NCBI RefSeq assembly: GCF_030123105.1
Contig: NZ_CP126095.1
Location: 4,588,001 to 4,652,000, forward strand
Reading direction: 5' to 3'
Origin: Paenibacillus sp. G2S3
Lineage (GTDB): Bacteria; Bacillota; Bacilli; Paenibacillales; Paenibacillaceae
DNA: 64,000 nucleotides
The notes beneath the pieces are model-generated. The model ran no database searches and had not been told where the DNA came from. It was given only the letters and a program-made list of their open reading frames with translations. The stretch's first letter is position 1. Each line of letters starts with the position of its first letter. Shown here one piece after another: positions 7,676-16,785 of this stretch. The position numbers and the translations under genes are program-made.

Positions 7676-8977
7676 CTATCGTTTAAGCAGTCCATCAAAT
7701 GATTCTTGCGCCTTACGACGGATTGCTTCCTCATCTAGCGTTACACATTCTCCATGTTTTACAACCTGTTTACCATTCACCCATACATGCTCAACGTCCT
7801 TGGCGCTGGCAGAGTATACAGCATGAGACAACAGATCTGTGTGTGGTAGCAAATGCGGCTGGTCTATATCAATCGCGATAAAGTCCGCTTTCATGCCAAC
7901 AGCGAGTCTACCCACATCATTTAAAAAGATAGACTTTGCGCCATACTCTGTAGCTATACGCAGCGCTTCCGGAGCTGGAACAGCCGTCGGATCACCACTT
8001 ACACCTTTATGGATGAGAGCTGCAAGACGCATCTCTTCAAACATATCCAGGTTATTATTGCTTGCCGCACCATCTGTACCCAGTGACACCTTCACACCAG
8101 CCTTTAGAAGATCCGTAACCCGCGCCACTCCACTAGCCAGCTTCAGATTACTTCCTGGGTTATGAGACACGCCTACATCATGACGAGCCAGTATCTCGAT
8201 CTCTTCATCATTCAAATGAACGCCATGTGCAACAATAGACGGACGTGTGAACATTCCAAGCTTCTCTAAATGCGCTACAGGCCGAAGTCCGTAATCCACC
8301 ACATTCTGCTCCACTTCGCGTTTGGTCTCGGACATATGGGTATGCATCGGTAAATCCAAATCATGTGCCGCTTGTACAAACTTAACAAAGAAGTCCGGTG
8401 GGCAAGTATATGGGGCGTGTGGCGAGATCATCGTCGTAATTCTACCATCAGCCTTACCATGCCAATTTCGTGCAAAAGAAATCGCTTCCGCAAGCTTGTG
8501 ATTTTGTACTTCCTCTGGGCATAAGCCAATTACGCCTCTCATCAGTACGGAACGGATGCCTGATAATTCGACTACCTCTGCTACTCGGTCCATATGATCA
8601 TACATATCCAAGAAGGTTGTAGTACCACCTTTTAGCATTTCCAGAACCGACAAGGAGGTTCCCCAGTATACATCTTCTCCAGTGAATTTCGCTTCCATCG
8701 GCCACATCTTCTCTTGAAGCCACACCTGAAGGGCTAAATCATCTCCATAACCACGAAGTAATGACATTGCGGCGTGGCCATGTGTGTTTACCAGACCTGG
8801 CATAAACAGCAGACGACTGCCATCAACAACTTGCACACCATCTTCCATTAGAGGCTCTTCTTTTCCTATGTAAGTGATCAAATCATCTTCAATAGTCATA
8901 TATCCACTTAGAACCGGCTCATCCGTTCCCGGAGTAAGAAAACGCCCGCCCTTGATAATCGTTTTATTGCTCTTCAT
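7676..8977 (-). CDS. mtaD: 5-methylthioadenosine/S-adenosylhomocysteine deaminase family amidohydrolase
   Basis: A 433-residue metal-dependent amidohydrolase of the ATZ/TRZ group. The metal ligands are visible in NTHGHAAMSLLRGYGDD (about 63-80), MHTHMSET (about 213-220), VAHGVHL (about 247) and SLGTDGAASNNNLDMFEEM (near 302). This set is typical of MtaD enzymes that deaminate methylthioadenosine, S-adenosylhomocysteine or related adenosines. Substrate choice cannot be settled from sequence alone. Its start overlaps the end of rex by 14 bases and has an AAGGAAG ribosome binding site inside rex, so the two form an operon. A terminator follows it. Confidence 0.85.
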   Translation of the reverse strand: MKSNKTIIKGGRFLTPGTDEPVLSGYMTIEDDLITYIGKEEPLMEDGVQVVDGSRLLFMPGLVNTHGHAAMSLLRGYGDDLALQVWLQEKMWPMEAKFTGEDVYWGTSLSVLEMLKGGTTTFLDMYDHMDRVAEVVELSGIRSVLMRGVIGLCPEEVQNHKLAEAISFARNWHGKADGRITTMISPHAPYTCPPDFFVKFVQAAHDLDLPMHTHMSETKREVEQNVVDYGLRPVAHLEKLGMFTRPSIVAHGVHLNDEEIEILARHDVGVSHNPGSNLKLASGVARVTDLLKAGVKVSLGTDGAASNNNLDMFEEMRLAALIHKGVSGDPTAVPAPEALRIATEYGAKSIFLNDVGRLAVGMKADFIAIDIDQPHLLPHTDLLSHAVYSASAKDVEHVWVNGKQVVKHGECVTLDEEAIRRKAQESFDGLLKR

Positions 8978-9617
8978 TTCCGCTTTCTTCCTTTCCGTCT
9001 TTCAAGTAATAAGCAAGGCTTTGCAAATCCGTTGTAAAATCGGCAGCATGAACCCGGATATTCGGTGGTGTTTTAAGAATCACTGGCGCAAAATTCAAAA
9101 TTGCCTCAATGCCAGATTCAATAAGAATATCTGCTACATTCTGCGCTTCTGAATCAGGCACTGTAATAATCCCAATTCGAATACCTTGCTCACGAACCGT
9201 CTGACCTAGCTCCTCCATTGGTTGAACGGTAAGAGAGTTGATTTTACGCCCAACCTTAGGCGCATAAGAGTCAAATATTGCGGTAATCTTCATAGTATCT
9301 TTCAGATAAGCATTGTAATTAGATAATGCATGTCCAAGGTTACCGGCACCAACTAAAGCTACATTCAGTTGTTGATCCAGCTTCAGAATATGACGAATTT
9401 TCTCAATAAGGTAAGTTACGTCATACCCAATACCTTTTCTACCAAAGTCTCCAAAATAAGCTAAATCTTTACGGATTTGAGCAGGATTCAGATCAAGTTT
9501 TTGCCCTAGTTCTTGTGAGGAAACGGTTAATATTTCACGTTTCTGGAGATCATTCAAGAAACGCAAGTACACAGGAAGTCTGCGAACAACGGCTTCTGAT
9601 ATTTTATCCGATTTCAT
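8964..9617 (-). CDS. rex: Redox-sensing transcriptional repressor Rex
   Basis: Rex represses fermentation and respiration genes and releases DNA when the NADH/NAD ratio rises. The 217 residues have an N-terminal winged helix (about 1-80, with ELGQKLDLNPAQIRKDLAYFG in two adjoining pieces as recognition region) and a Rossmann domain opening with VALVGAGNLGHAL near 92-104. The C-terminal helix needed for domain swapping is present. The ATG follows AGGAGG. No Rex operator (TTGTGAAATATTTCACAA type) was found in front of it. Possible targets in this window are the qcr operon and ackA. Confidence 0.95.
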   Translation of the reverse strand: MKSDKISEAVVRRLPVYLRFLNDLQKREILTVSSQELGQKLDLNPAQIRKDLAYFGDFGRKGIGYDVTYLIEKIRHILKLDQQLNVALVGAGNLGHALSNYNAYLKDTMKITAIFDSYAPKVGRKINSLTVQPMEELGQTVREQGIRIGIITVPDSEAQNVADILIESGIEAILNFAPVILKTPPNIRVHAADFTTDLQSLAYYLKDGKEESGNEEQ

Positions 9618-9681
9618 AATTTACCTCCTAATTTAAGTAATATTCTGTTCATATCCTATCGAAATTTCTGCACCTCGTCTC

Positions 9682-9715
9682 AATGAAGAGCGGTATTCTT
9701 ATACCGCCCTTCATT
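9682..9715. repeat. Hairpin between dinG and rex
   Basis: AATGAAGAGCGGTAT and ATACCGCCCTTCATT form a 15-base stem with one mismatch and a four-base loop. Neither side has a T run, so a classical terminator is doubtful. It may be an RNA processing or partial termination site upstream of dinG's end. Confidence 0.55.
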
Positions 9716-9748
9716 GTAGAGTGATTAATTATAGGGAAGACGCCCTTT

Positions 9749-12610
9749 TCAAGAAACGCCTCCGTCCTCCAACCACTCCGCTATACGAGGAACCATTTGA
9801 TCTGTAAGCATATGCTCCATTTTCGGGCCAGGCAACGAATACAGGAAATACTTCCCATAGTGGGATTCGATCACCCTTGTGTCATACACAATAACAATAC
9901 CCCGATCCTGCGCTGTCCGCACCAGTCTTCCAAATCCTTGCTTAAAGCGTATAACCGCCTGAGGAACAGACAACTTCATGAACGGATTCTTCTTCTGGGC
10001 TTGTAATAACTCAGACTTCGCTTCCGCTAGGGGGTGATTCGGCGGTTGAAATGGAAGCCTCACGATGGCCAAGCATGTTAATGCTTCACCTGGAATATCT
10101 ACACCCTCCCAAAAGCTGCTTGTTCCTAACAGTACAGAGGCTGCACTGTCCTGAAAACGGCGGATCAGCTTGCTGCGGCTACCACCTTCCACGCCTTGCC
10201 CTAGCACCGTGATCTCTTGTGAGGCTAGAGCCTCTTTGAGAGGATCATAAACCTGGCGTAGCATCTTGTAAGAAGTAAACAGGACAAGCATCCGCCCACG
10301 TGTTGTAATAGCTGCTTCTGCTAGCGACTGTACGAGTGTATCGACAAATCGAGCATCTCCCACACTACCCTTCACACTAGGGAAATCCCGCGGAATAACC
10401 AGCAGTGCCTGTTCCCGATACTTAAATGGAGAAGGGAGTAATGATGTCATCAATCGCCCTTCTTCGGCAGCCTCATTTAATCCAAGATTATCGATCATAA
10501 ACTGGAACGATTTATCGACAGAGAGTGTCGCCGAGGTTAGCACGATACTTTTCTTCTTGTCGAAAAACAGCTCCTTAAGCTGAGTACTAACATCAACAGG
10601 AACGGCATACAACTGTAGCGATTTACTGCGATAATTTCCATTCGCCTCCAGCCAATATACTACATTCTCGTCGTTTAATCCCATAAAAAACCGAACTTGC
10701 TCACGTATAGAAGCTAAATCCTTAAATAAGCCGCTAATATCGGTAACTAGACTATCTGAGGAAGATTGACCTTCTTGGTCACGCATCTCATTAAGCATTT
10801 TATCACCCTTACGGATAATTTCGCTTAATGTCAGATTCATAGTATTCTCTAAAGCAACCAATTCATCCCAATCATTCGGTTTACGGGTAGGAAGTAACCG
10901 CATGACTAACTGTCCAGCTTCTCCCGCCGCTGCATCGCTACGTTCCGGCAAGAGGCTGAATAGTTTATCACTAAGTAGATCCCAGGTTTCTTTTACGGTA
11001 AGCAGATCCGGATAGATTCTATCGATCACTCCACTCCATTCAGAAGCTTCCTCACTGCCTGATGACTGAAGCATTTGGCGAAGCGTAGGAAGTTGGCCAT
11101 TTCGACTATCCTTATAAAGACGCGAAAGTGTATGTGCAACCGTGAAATGCTTCATATGCATGCCTAAATGCTTGCCAGCCACATCCTCCAGATGGTGGGC
11201 CTCGTCAATAACAAGATGTTCATAAGCCGGAAGTAGCTGGTGCCCAGCCTTAACATCTGCGAACAGCTTAGAGTGGTTCGTAATGACCACATCAGCAATA
11301 CCAGCTTCATGTTTTGCCCGGTGGTAATAACACTTACGGAACCAAGGACACGAACGGCCCAGACAAGAATCGGTATCGCTTGCCACCGTCTCCCAGAAAT
11401 CTCCGCCACGACCACTTAGATTGAGCTCTTCGTCATCTCCTGATTCACTTTGTGTCAACCAAACGATCATCTGAGCCGCAGTAAGCGCATCTTCCCTCGG
11501 ACTTATAAAGTCTTTTTTATTAATTTTATGTTCAAACTTACGAAGACACAAATAATGCCCTCTGCCCTTAAAAATTGCAGCTTTAAATGGAAAAGGAACT
11601 ACCTGCGTTAACAAAGGAATATCACGCTCACGCAATTGATCTTGCAGATTAATAGTATGAGTGCTGACCATGACTTTTTCATTCGAGCGTACGCTTTGGT
11701 ATATGGCAGGCAGCAAATAACCAAGCGATTTGCCGGTTCCTGTCCCTGCTTCGATCAATAGATGTTTGTCTTCGGCAAGTGCCGTCATCACCTCATTGAT
11801 CATAATATCCTGAGCTTCTCGGCTCTCATATTGTGGCAAAGTATCTTTAAGCCTTTTAGTTACTTCATCCATATAATCTGTAAAAGATAAATTCTGCAGC
11901 GGATTCTCAGCATGCTCGTCCCTAGGTGGAGCTAATTCATTCCAGTCTCCTACAGCAAGCGCTAGTTGGCGATAGAAGGTCAGATCACCTTCGGGCTGAA
12001 GCGTCTCCGCTTCCCGTTCACGCAGCAGACCATCAAAATACCAACCCAGATCACTATCCTCTTCCGTAAACAGCTCACAGAGTCTCTGGATCGTCAGCAG
12101 AGGCAAATCGTAGAGCTCCTCCAGACATTTCAGTAATACAAGAGCAGTTGCGAGTGCATCACTGTCTGCCTGATGCGGACGATCATGCGTCACGCCAAAA
12201 TGTGCACTGACTGACCCTAGTTGATAGGATGTGAGGGAAGGAAAGCAGATTTTCAGAAAATCAATCGTATCTAAAATCCGCCCTTGAAATGGTAAATACC
12301 CACATCGGTCTAAAGCATTTTGCAAAAAATGGAAGTCAAATGCGACATTATGCCCTACAAGCACAACATCATCCAAGAGTGGAACAAGCTCCATCATCAT
12401 CTCATCCAGCTCAGGTGCATCCTTCACATCATCGTCGGTAATTCCCGTCAGACCAGTTATAAAAGGAGGTATCGGCGTTCCGGGCTTGACATAGGAACCA
12501 TATACCCGGGAGATGGACCGGTCTTCTTCTATAATTGCAAGGCCAACCTGGATAATTTCACCCACGGATTGGGTTCCCGTTGTTTCAAAATCAAGCACGG
12601 CAAATTTCAT
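9749..12610 (-). CDS. dinG: DinG-type 5'-3' helicase with N-terminal DEDD exonuclease domain
   Basis: About 953 residues, the usual length for the Firmicute form. Residues 1-165 are a DnaQ-like exonuclease (FAVLDFETTG, HNVAFDFHFL, then HQADSDALAT). The XPD/Rad3 helicase part has EAGTGTGKS (Walker A, near 290), VIDEAHH (DEAH box) and SSFWEGVDIPG. Four cysteines, one in HYLCLRKF and three in CLGRSCPWFRKC, are spaced like the iron-sulfur ligands of XPD helicases. Staphylococcal DinG is reported to lack the cluster, so this is worth testing. I prefer the ATG at 12610 (MKFAVLDFETTG) to a TTG seven codons earlier. A TPR gene ends 137 bases upstream. Confidence 0.92.
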   Translation of the reverse strand: MKFAVLDFETTGTQSVGEIIQVGLAIIEEDRSISRVYGSYVKPGTPIPPFITGLTGITDDDVKDAPELDEMMMELVPLLDDVVLVGHNVAFDFHFLQNALDRCGYLPFQGRILDTIDFLKICFPSLTSYQLGSVSAHFGVTHDRPHQADSDALATALVLLKCLEELYDLPLLTIQRLCELFTEEDSDLGWYFDGLLREREAETLQPEGDLTFYRQLALAVGDWNELAPPRDEHAENPLQNLSFTDYMDEVTKRLKDTLPQYESREAQDIMINEVMTALAEDKHLLIEAGTGTGKSLGYLLPAIYQSVRSNEKVMVSTHTINLQDQLRERDIPLLTQVVPFPFKAAIFKGRGHYLCLRKFEHKINKKDFISPREDALTAAQMIVWLTQSESGDDEELNLSGRGGDFWETVASDTDSCLGRSCPWFRKCYYHRAKHEAGIADVVITNHSKLFADVKAGHQLLPAYEHLVIDEAHHLEDVAGKHLGMHMKHFTVAHTLSRLYKDSRNGQLPTLRQMLQSSGSEEASEWSGVIDRIYPDLLTVKETWDLLSDKLFSLLPERSDAAAGEAGQLVMRLLPTRKPNDWDELVALENTMNLTLSEIIRKGDKMLNEMRDQEGQSSSDSLVTDISGLFKDLASIREQVRFFMGLNDENVVYWLEANGNYRSKSLQLYAVPVDVSTQLKELFFDKKKSIVLTSATLSVDKSFQFMIDNLGLNEAAEEGRLMTSLLPSPFKYREQALLVIPRDFPSVKGSVGDARFVDTLVQSLAEAAITTRGRMLVLFTSYKMLRQVYDPLKEALASQEITVLGQGVEGGSRSKLIRRFQDSAASVLLGTSSFWEGVDIPGEALTCLAIVRLPFQPPNHPLAEAKSELLQAQKKNPFMKLSVPQAVIRFKQGFGRLVRTAQDRGIVIVYDTRVIESHYGKYFLYSLPGPKMEHMLTDQMVPRIAEWLEDGGVS

Positions 12611-12664
12611 TATAATTCTATTCCCTTTCAATTGAGACTCTTAATCAGCATAACAGAAGTTGCG

Positions 12665-12705
12665 AAAAAAGGCGATGCACACCACAGGTTCAGGGGATGC
12701 ATCGC
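12665..12705 (-). terminator. Rho-independent terminator after the TPR gene
   Basis: On the minus strand GCGATGCA pairs with TGCATCGC and is followed by CTTTTTTCG. The loop is long but can pair further. Confidence 0.8.
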
Positions 12706-12746
12706 TTGAATGTAAATGCAGAATAATAAACCGTAAACGTAATAAT

Positions 12747-13403
12747 TTACAATAATGAAACAAGCTGATTTCCGAAATGAAGCTTACCTCCTCGGCGGCG
12801 GCAAACCTCCAAATTAACGGTTGGTTCAGGAAGTGCCGGGTCAAGCTGCAAAGAAAGGCCAAACAGCTCCTGCGCTTCATTGAAACGTTCTTGAGAGGCC
12901 CGGATGCAACCTAAAGCGTTATAAACCATTGCCTTCAGCTTGGTTTCCCGTATCAAACCGAGCATATGGTTCAGATGACTCCAAGCAGCTTCCCCATCCC
13001 CTTCCTGCAGGTAAGAGATGGCTAAATATAATCGAGCAGCCAAGCTATCCGGATATTGCAAGATAACTTCCTTAAACTGCTCAATACATTTCCCATACAT
13101 CAGCAGCTTATAATACCCCTGACCTCTAACAAAAGTATCCATGCACAGCTCGGGTGCTTCCTGCTCGGGTGCTTCCTGCTCTGGCACTTCCTCTTCGACC
13201 ACAGTCGTAAAATCTACACTTTCACGAAAGTGGCTTAGCTTCTCTGCAAAGGCCAGCCATTCATCCATCACTTTATCGCTAAGTCGATGCAGCATATTAT
13301 AATTGCATAAAAGCTCATTCCGGCGGGCACCCTCCGCTGTAGGGTAATCTGTAACGATCTCCTGAAGCACCTTGTTCATTTCAGCAAACAAATGTTGAAA
13401 CAT
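12747..13403 (-). CDS. Tetratricopeptide-repeat protein
   Basis: A cytoplasmic protein of 218 residues without signal peptide or membrane helix. The C-terminal half (about 105-210) has at least three helix-turn-helix TPR units: YYKLLMYGKCIEQFKEVILQYPD, a second beginning LAARLYLAISYLQEGD (both shortened by family wobble), and FNEAQELFGLSLQLDPALPEP. Residues about 84-94 are a short internal duplication, EQEAP repeated twice, which reflects a direct DNA repeat near 13150-13180. It lies between panD and dinG, has the ribosome binding site AAGGGGGG, and ends at its own terminator. No partner is known, so the role is unassigned. Confidence 0.75.
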   Translation of the reverse strand: MFQHLFAEMNKVLQEIVTDYPTAEGARRNELLCNYNMLHRLSDKVMDEWLAFAEKLSHFRESVDFTTVVEEEVPEQEAPEQEAPELCMDTFVRGQGYYKLLMYGKCIEQFKEVILQYPDSLAARLYLAISYLQEGDGEAAWSHLNHMLGLIRETKLKAMVYNALGCIRASQERFNEAQELFGLSLQLDPALPEPTVNLEVCRRRGGKLHFGNQLVSLL

Positions 13404-13514
13404 GGGCTATCCCCCCTTACTGAAGATGAAATCAGTTCAGCTTGCCTGACTTCATTTTCTGCGAGAACGGGGTCTTTCATCCCTGCCATTCATTACATGG
13501 CGTAAGTCTAAAAT

Positions 13515-13898
13515 TTAAGCGATTGTAGCATGCAGTTCATGATCAGCCAGCTTCACGGGTCTGTTATTCTCATCCACAAATACCACCGTTGGCTTATGCG
13601 ACTCGAGTTCTTCCGAAGACAACATCGCATATGAAATGATAATTACTGTATCACCCGGGTGAACAAGTCGTGCAGCTGCACCATTCAGACAGATCACACC
13701 ACTGCCGCGAGGCCCAGGAATGACATAAGTTTCTAGACGTGAACCATTATTGTTATCCACGATCTGTACTTTTTCATTCTCAAGAATATCTGCCGCTTCC
13801 ATTAAATTCTCATCAATGGTAATACTCCCCACATAATTCAAATTCGCTTCTGTCACCGTCGCGCGGTGAATTTTGGATTTCATCATATGTCTAAACAA
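13515..13898 (-). CDS. panD: Aspartate 1-decarboxylase (proenzyme)
   Basis: Makes beta-alanine from aspartate for pantothenate synthesis. With the TTG start at 13898 the protein is 127 residues, the same length as in B. subtilis. AAAGGAGG lies nine bases before this TTG, and the product [19 protein letters not shown] aligns with the family N-terminus. The self-cleavage site Gly-Ser that creates the pyruvoyl cofactor is in NYVGSITID at 24-25. Tyr and Asn residues of the active site ([15 protein letters not shown]) are present. It overlaps panC by eight bases and ends the panBCD operon. Confidence 0.94.
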   Translation of the reverse strand: MFRHMMKSKIHRATVTEANLNYVGSITIDENLMEAADILENEKVQIVDNNNGSRLETYVIPGPRGSGVICLNGAAARLVHPGDTVIIISYAMLSSEELESHKPTVVFVDENNRPVKLADHELHATIA

Positions 13899-14781
13899 GA
13901 GCGGCAACCTCCTTTGGAATAAATACATTATTGTCAATTAAGCGCGTTCTGCCAAACTTCACGGCAAGCGCTATAATAATTTCCCCATCTACATCCGTTA
14001 ATAAAACTTCGTTCTCCAAGCTTTCCAGATTAGGGAATGTCAATATTTCCGCATAATCAATGACTGCTAAAGGAGAGCTAGAAATAACCGATGTCAACAA
14101 TTCCCGTACTTCAGCAACGGTTCTTACTTTTCCTTCTTCCATGGACTGACGTGCTTCACGTAAGGAACGAGATAACACCAGTGCTTGAGTACGTTCCTCT
14201 GGAGATAAGAATACGTTACGTGAGCTAAGTGCAAGTCCATCTCCTTCACGAACGATGGGGCAAGGCACAATTTCAACATTCATATTCAAATCGGACACCA
14301 TTCGGCGGAGTACAGCTACTTGCTGAGCATCCTTTAGTCCGAAGAAAGCATAATCTGGCTGTACGATATTAAACAGTTTATTAACGACTGTTGTTACGCC
14401 ATTAAAATGCCCAGGGCGGGATGCCCCACAGAGTCGAGTGGTAAGCTCTGATACCGAGACAGTCGTCCGGGTAGGCTGCGGATACATTTCTTCCACGCTG
14501 GGGATAAATACAATATCGACACCTTCGCGTTCCGCCAGCTCCAAATCACGCTCTTCATCGCGCGGATAGGAATCATAATCCTCATTTGGTCCGAACTGCA
14601 GCGGGTTTACAAAAATGCTCATAACGACCGTGTTGCTCATTTCTCCTGCCCGCCGAAGCAGACTGGCATGTCCTTCATGCAGGTATCCCATGGTTGGAAC
14701 AAATCCTATCGGGGTATGCCCACCTTGTCTCATATATTCCAAAGCTTCGCGCAGCTGCGTAATGCTTCTGACGACTCTCAT
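13891..14781 (-). CDS. panC: Pantothenate synthetase (pantoate-beta-alanine ligase)
   Basis: Joins pantoate and beta-alanine using ATP. The 296 residues carry the nucleotidyl-transferase signatures [16 protein letters not shown] (HxGH at about 35-38), [27 protein letters not shown] and [10 protein letters not shown] take the ATG at 14781 ([10 protein letters not shown]), which has AAAGGATGG upstream. Longer readings from further upstream run into panB. panB ends only one base away, and panD starts inside its 3' end, so all three genes are tightly coupled. Confidence 0.95.
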   Translation of the reverse strand: MRVVRSITQLREALEYMRQGGHTPIGFVPTMGYLHEGHASLLRRAGEMSNTVVMSIFVNPLQFGPNEDYDSYPRDEERDLELAEREGVDIVFIPSVEEMYPQPTRTTVSVSELTTRLCGASRPGHFNGVTTVVNKLFNIVQPDYAFFGLKDAQQVAVLRRMVSDLNMNVEIVPCPIVREGDGLALSSRNVFLSPEERTQALVLSRSLREARQSMEEGKVRTVAEVRELLTSVISSSPLAVIDYAEILTFPNLESLENEVLLTDVDGEIIIALAVKFGRTRLIDNNVFIPKEVAALV

Positions 14782-14782
14782 C

Positions 14783-15649
14783 TTATTCCCCATCCTTTCC
14801 GGCACCGCCATATAAAGATTCCAGAACGGTTTCATCTGCTTTAAAAACATGACCTTCATCTGGGTACGAGCGGTCCTTCACTTCTTGCACATATTGGCTG
14901 ATACCCTCACGAATCAGACTACCCACATCCGCGTAGGTTTTTACAAAACGTTTCTCACGGTAGGGTGAGGCATAACGCAACAAATCATGGAAAACCAATA
15001 CCTGTCCGTCACAATAACGACCTGCACCAATCCCAATGGTTGGAATGCTCAGCGCCTCAGAAATTGCTTGTGCTACTTCTTCAGTCACCAGCTCCAGTAC
15101 CACTGCAAAAGCACCGGCTGCTTCAAGGGCTTTTGCTTCATCCATCAGACGTTTTGCATCTTTGGCATCTTTACCTTGAATGCGGTAGCCACCAATCATA
15201 TTTACCGATTGTGGCGTAAGCCCAATATGCCCAAGCACAGGAACTCCTGCAGCTACAACCGCAGTGACTGTCTCACAAATTTCGAGACCGCCTTCCATTT
15301 TGACGGCATGAGCCCGCCCTTCCTGCATCAGTCTGCGCACACCTCGCAAGGTTTCATCTATACTGCCGTGATAGGTCATAAATGGCATATCTGCCACAAT
15401 GAATGTTTTTTGTGCGCCCCGAGTTACTGAACGAGTGTGGTAGACCATGTCGTCAATCGTAACGGGTAAAGTTGTATCATATCCAAGTACCACATTTCCC
15501 AGGGAGTCACCCACCAAAATAAGATCGATACCGGCTTCTTCAGCAAGTAGAGCCGATGGGTAATCATAAGCAGTCAGCATGCTTAACCGCTCACCATCTG
15601 CTTTCATTTTTTTCATTTTCACAATATTAAGTGCTTGTTTGTTTGCCAT
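14783..15649 (-). CDS. panB: 3-methyl-2-oxobutanoate hydroxymethyltransferase
   Basis: First committed enzyme of pantothenate synthesis: it transfers a hydroxymethyl group from methylene-tetrahydrofolate to ketoisovalerate. The 288 residues show MLTAYDYPSALLAEEAGID (about 24-42), the metal-binding LVGDSLGNVVLGYDTT, VKMEGG, HIGLTPQSVN and TIGIGAGRYCDGQVLVFHD. It is the first gene of panBCD and is preceded by a 335-base leader with a conserved-looking hairpin and a terminator. Regulation by transcription attenuation is therefore likely. The RBS is AAAGGAGGAC. Confidence 0.96.
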   Translation of the reverse strand: MANKQALNIVKMKKMKADGERLSMLTAYDYPSALLAEEAGIDLILVGDSLGNVVLGYDTTLPVTIDDMVYHTRSVTRGAQKTFIVADMPFMTYHGSIDETLRGVRRLMQEGRAHAVKMEGGLEICETVTAVVAAGVPVLGHIGLTPQSVNMIGGYRIQGKDAKDAKRLMDEAKALEAAGAFAVVLELVTEEVAQAISEALSIPTIGIGAGRYCDGQVLVFHDLLRYASPYREKRFVKTYADVGSLIREGISQYVQEVKDRSYPDEGHVFKADETVLESLYGGAGKDGE

Positions 15650-15699
15650 TTCTCTCTTCGTCCTCCTTTTTGAAATTACATCCCCGTAAAAATCGCAAC

Positions 15700-15734
15700 A
15701 AAAAAACCTTTTAGCAACGATTTGCTAAAAAGGT
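15700..15734 (-). terminator. Terminator in the panB leader (probable attenuator)
   Basis: On the minus strand ACCTTTTTAGCAA and TTGCTAAAAGGT pair around ATCG with one bulged base, and seven T residues follow. It lies 50 bases before the panB start, so it must be read through for panBCD to be expressed. Confidence 0.75.
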
Positions 15735-15769
15735 CCGAAGGGCAAAAAAGAGTCACTCGCGATCGTCCC

Positions 15770-15801
15770 TTCTGTCTCGGTCCTTACGGCTCAGAGCAGA
15801 A
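15770..15801 (-). ncRNA. Candidate pan-motif RNA in the panB leader
   Basis: Read on the minus strand, TTCTGCTCTGAGCC, a GTAA tetraloop and GGACCGAGACAGAA form a hairpin with two single bulged A residues on the 3' side. The described pan motif, found in 5' leaders of pantothenate operons, is a stem-loop with two conserved bulged As. Position before panB and before a terminator agrees. I fitted it by eye only. A -10-like TATACT on the same strand at 15911-15916 could serve as promoter of the leader. Confidence 0.5.
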
Positions 15802-15940
15802 TCCAACGTAACCGTCTAACGCAGTTATGAAGGTGATTCCAATAATAAAACCATTATAAGTTCATCAGATCAAGAGTACAGTTCGCAAAACGATACCGCC
15901 TCCGACCCATAGTATAACAAAAAGGACTCGGAAATACACG

Positions 15941-15974
15941 AAAAAAATATGACAGGGGATGACACCCTGTCATA
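15941..15974 (-). terminator. Rho-independent terminator after birA
   Basis: ATGACAGGG and CCCTGTCAT form a perfect nine-base stem around seven bases, followed by ATTTTTTT on the minus strand, ten bases after the birA stop codon. Confidence 0.92.
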
Positions 15975-15984
15975 TAAAAAAGAT

Positions 15985-16785
15985 TTATAAAAGCTCGATT
16001 TCACCTGAGCATACGCTAGAAATCTCTCCTGCGCTGTTTTTAAGGATTAGTCCACCTAACTCATCCAGACCTACCACAATGCTTTCAGAGCGTCCCTGAG
16101 GGCTATTCAGAGCGATTTGGCGACCCAAAGTAACTGACATCGACTCCCACAGCTCTTTGATAGGTTTAAACCCTTGTTCCATGTATAGATTGTAATGCAG
16201 CTCAAACTCATTCAATACAGCTCTTACCAGCTCCGAACGGTCAATAGGAACACCGCCCCGCTGAATCCGAAGAGATGTCGCTACTTCCTTCAGATGATCA
16301 GGGTAATCGTCTTCAGTCAAGTTCGCAGAAATTCCAATCCCGGCGATGCAATAATGAAGCTCTCCTTCTCTTAGCGAAGACTCGAGCAAAATTCCACATA
16401 TCTTTCGACCGCCCGCAAGCAAATCATTTGGCCATTTAATGCCGGCGTCTACTCCGGTTACACGGCGAATGGCCTTACAGACAGCAACCCCAGCAAGCAG
16501 TGTTAACTGAGGAGTCTGTAACAAGGGTAAATTCGGCCGCAATACTATACTCATCCAAATGCCTTTACCACGAGGAGAAAACCATTTTCTACCCATTCGC
16601 CCTCTAGCACCGGTTTGTTCTTCAGCGATTACGGTTGTTCCTTCTGGTGCACCGTTTTCCGCCAATCGTTTGGCTTCCTCCTGAGTAGATACGACAGACT
16701 CCAGGAGCTGAACTCTGTCTAGCCAATTCGAATCGGAAGCTTCCTGCTTCAATCCGGTTAGCGACAGCGCTTTTTCATAGCCCAT
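15985..16785 (-). CDS. birA: Biotin-[acetyl-CoA-carboxylase] ligase without repressor domain
   Basis: Attaches biotin to the biotin carboxyl carrier protein. The 266 residues contain VSTQEEAKRL, the biotinyl-AMP loop GARGRMGRKWFSPRGKGIW (about 58-76), KWPNDLLAGGRKICGILLE and GIGISANL. The C-terminal domain is present. The N-terminal winged helix of about 60 residues that makes B. subtilis and E. coli BirA repressors is missing, so this looks like a monofunctional (class I) ligase. I chose the ATG at 16785 with AAAGGATGG upstream. It overlaps the end of cca by 11 bases, which leaves no room for a lost domain in frame. Confidence 0.9.
   Translation of the reverse strand: MGYEKALSLTGLKQEASDSNWLDRVQLLESVVSTQEEAKRLAENGAPEGTTVIAEEQTGARGRMGRKWFSPRGKGIWMSIVLRPNLPLLQTPQLTLLAGVAVCKAIRRVTGVDAGIKWPNDLLAGGRKICGILLESSLREGELHYCIAGIGISANLTEDDYPDHLKEVATSLRIQRGGVPIDRSELVRAVLNEFELHYNLYMEQGFKPIKELWESMSVTLGRQIALNSPQGRSESIVVGLDELGGLILKNSAGEISSVCSGEIELL

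Noticed and set aside
12641..12880. A 79-codon minus-strand frame at the end of the TPR gene
   Set aside because: It overlaps the TPR gene in another frame and runs across its terminator.
13140..13185. Tandem repeat suggesting a repeat-containing surface protein
   Set aside because: Only two copies of a 15-base unit (EQEAP) inside a cytoplasmic TPR protein; ordinary local duplication.
15660..15980. T-box riboswitch in the panB leader
   Set aside because: No T-box sequence (AGGGTGGTACCGCG type) or specifier loop could be found; the pan-type hairpin fits better.
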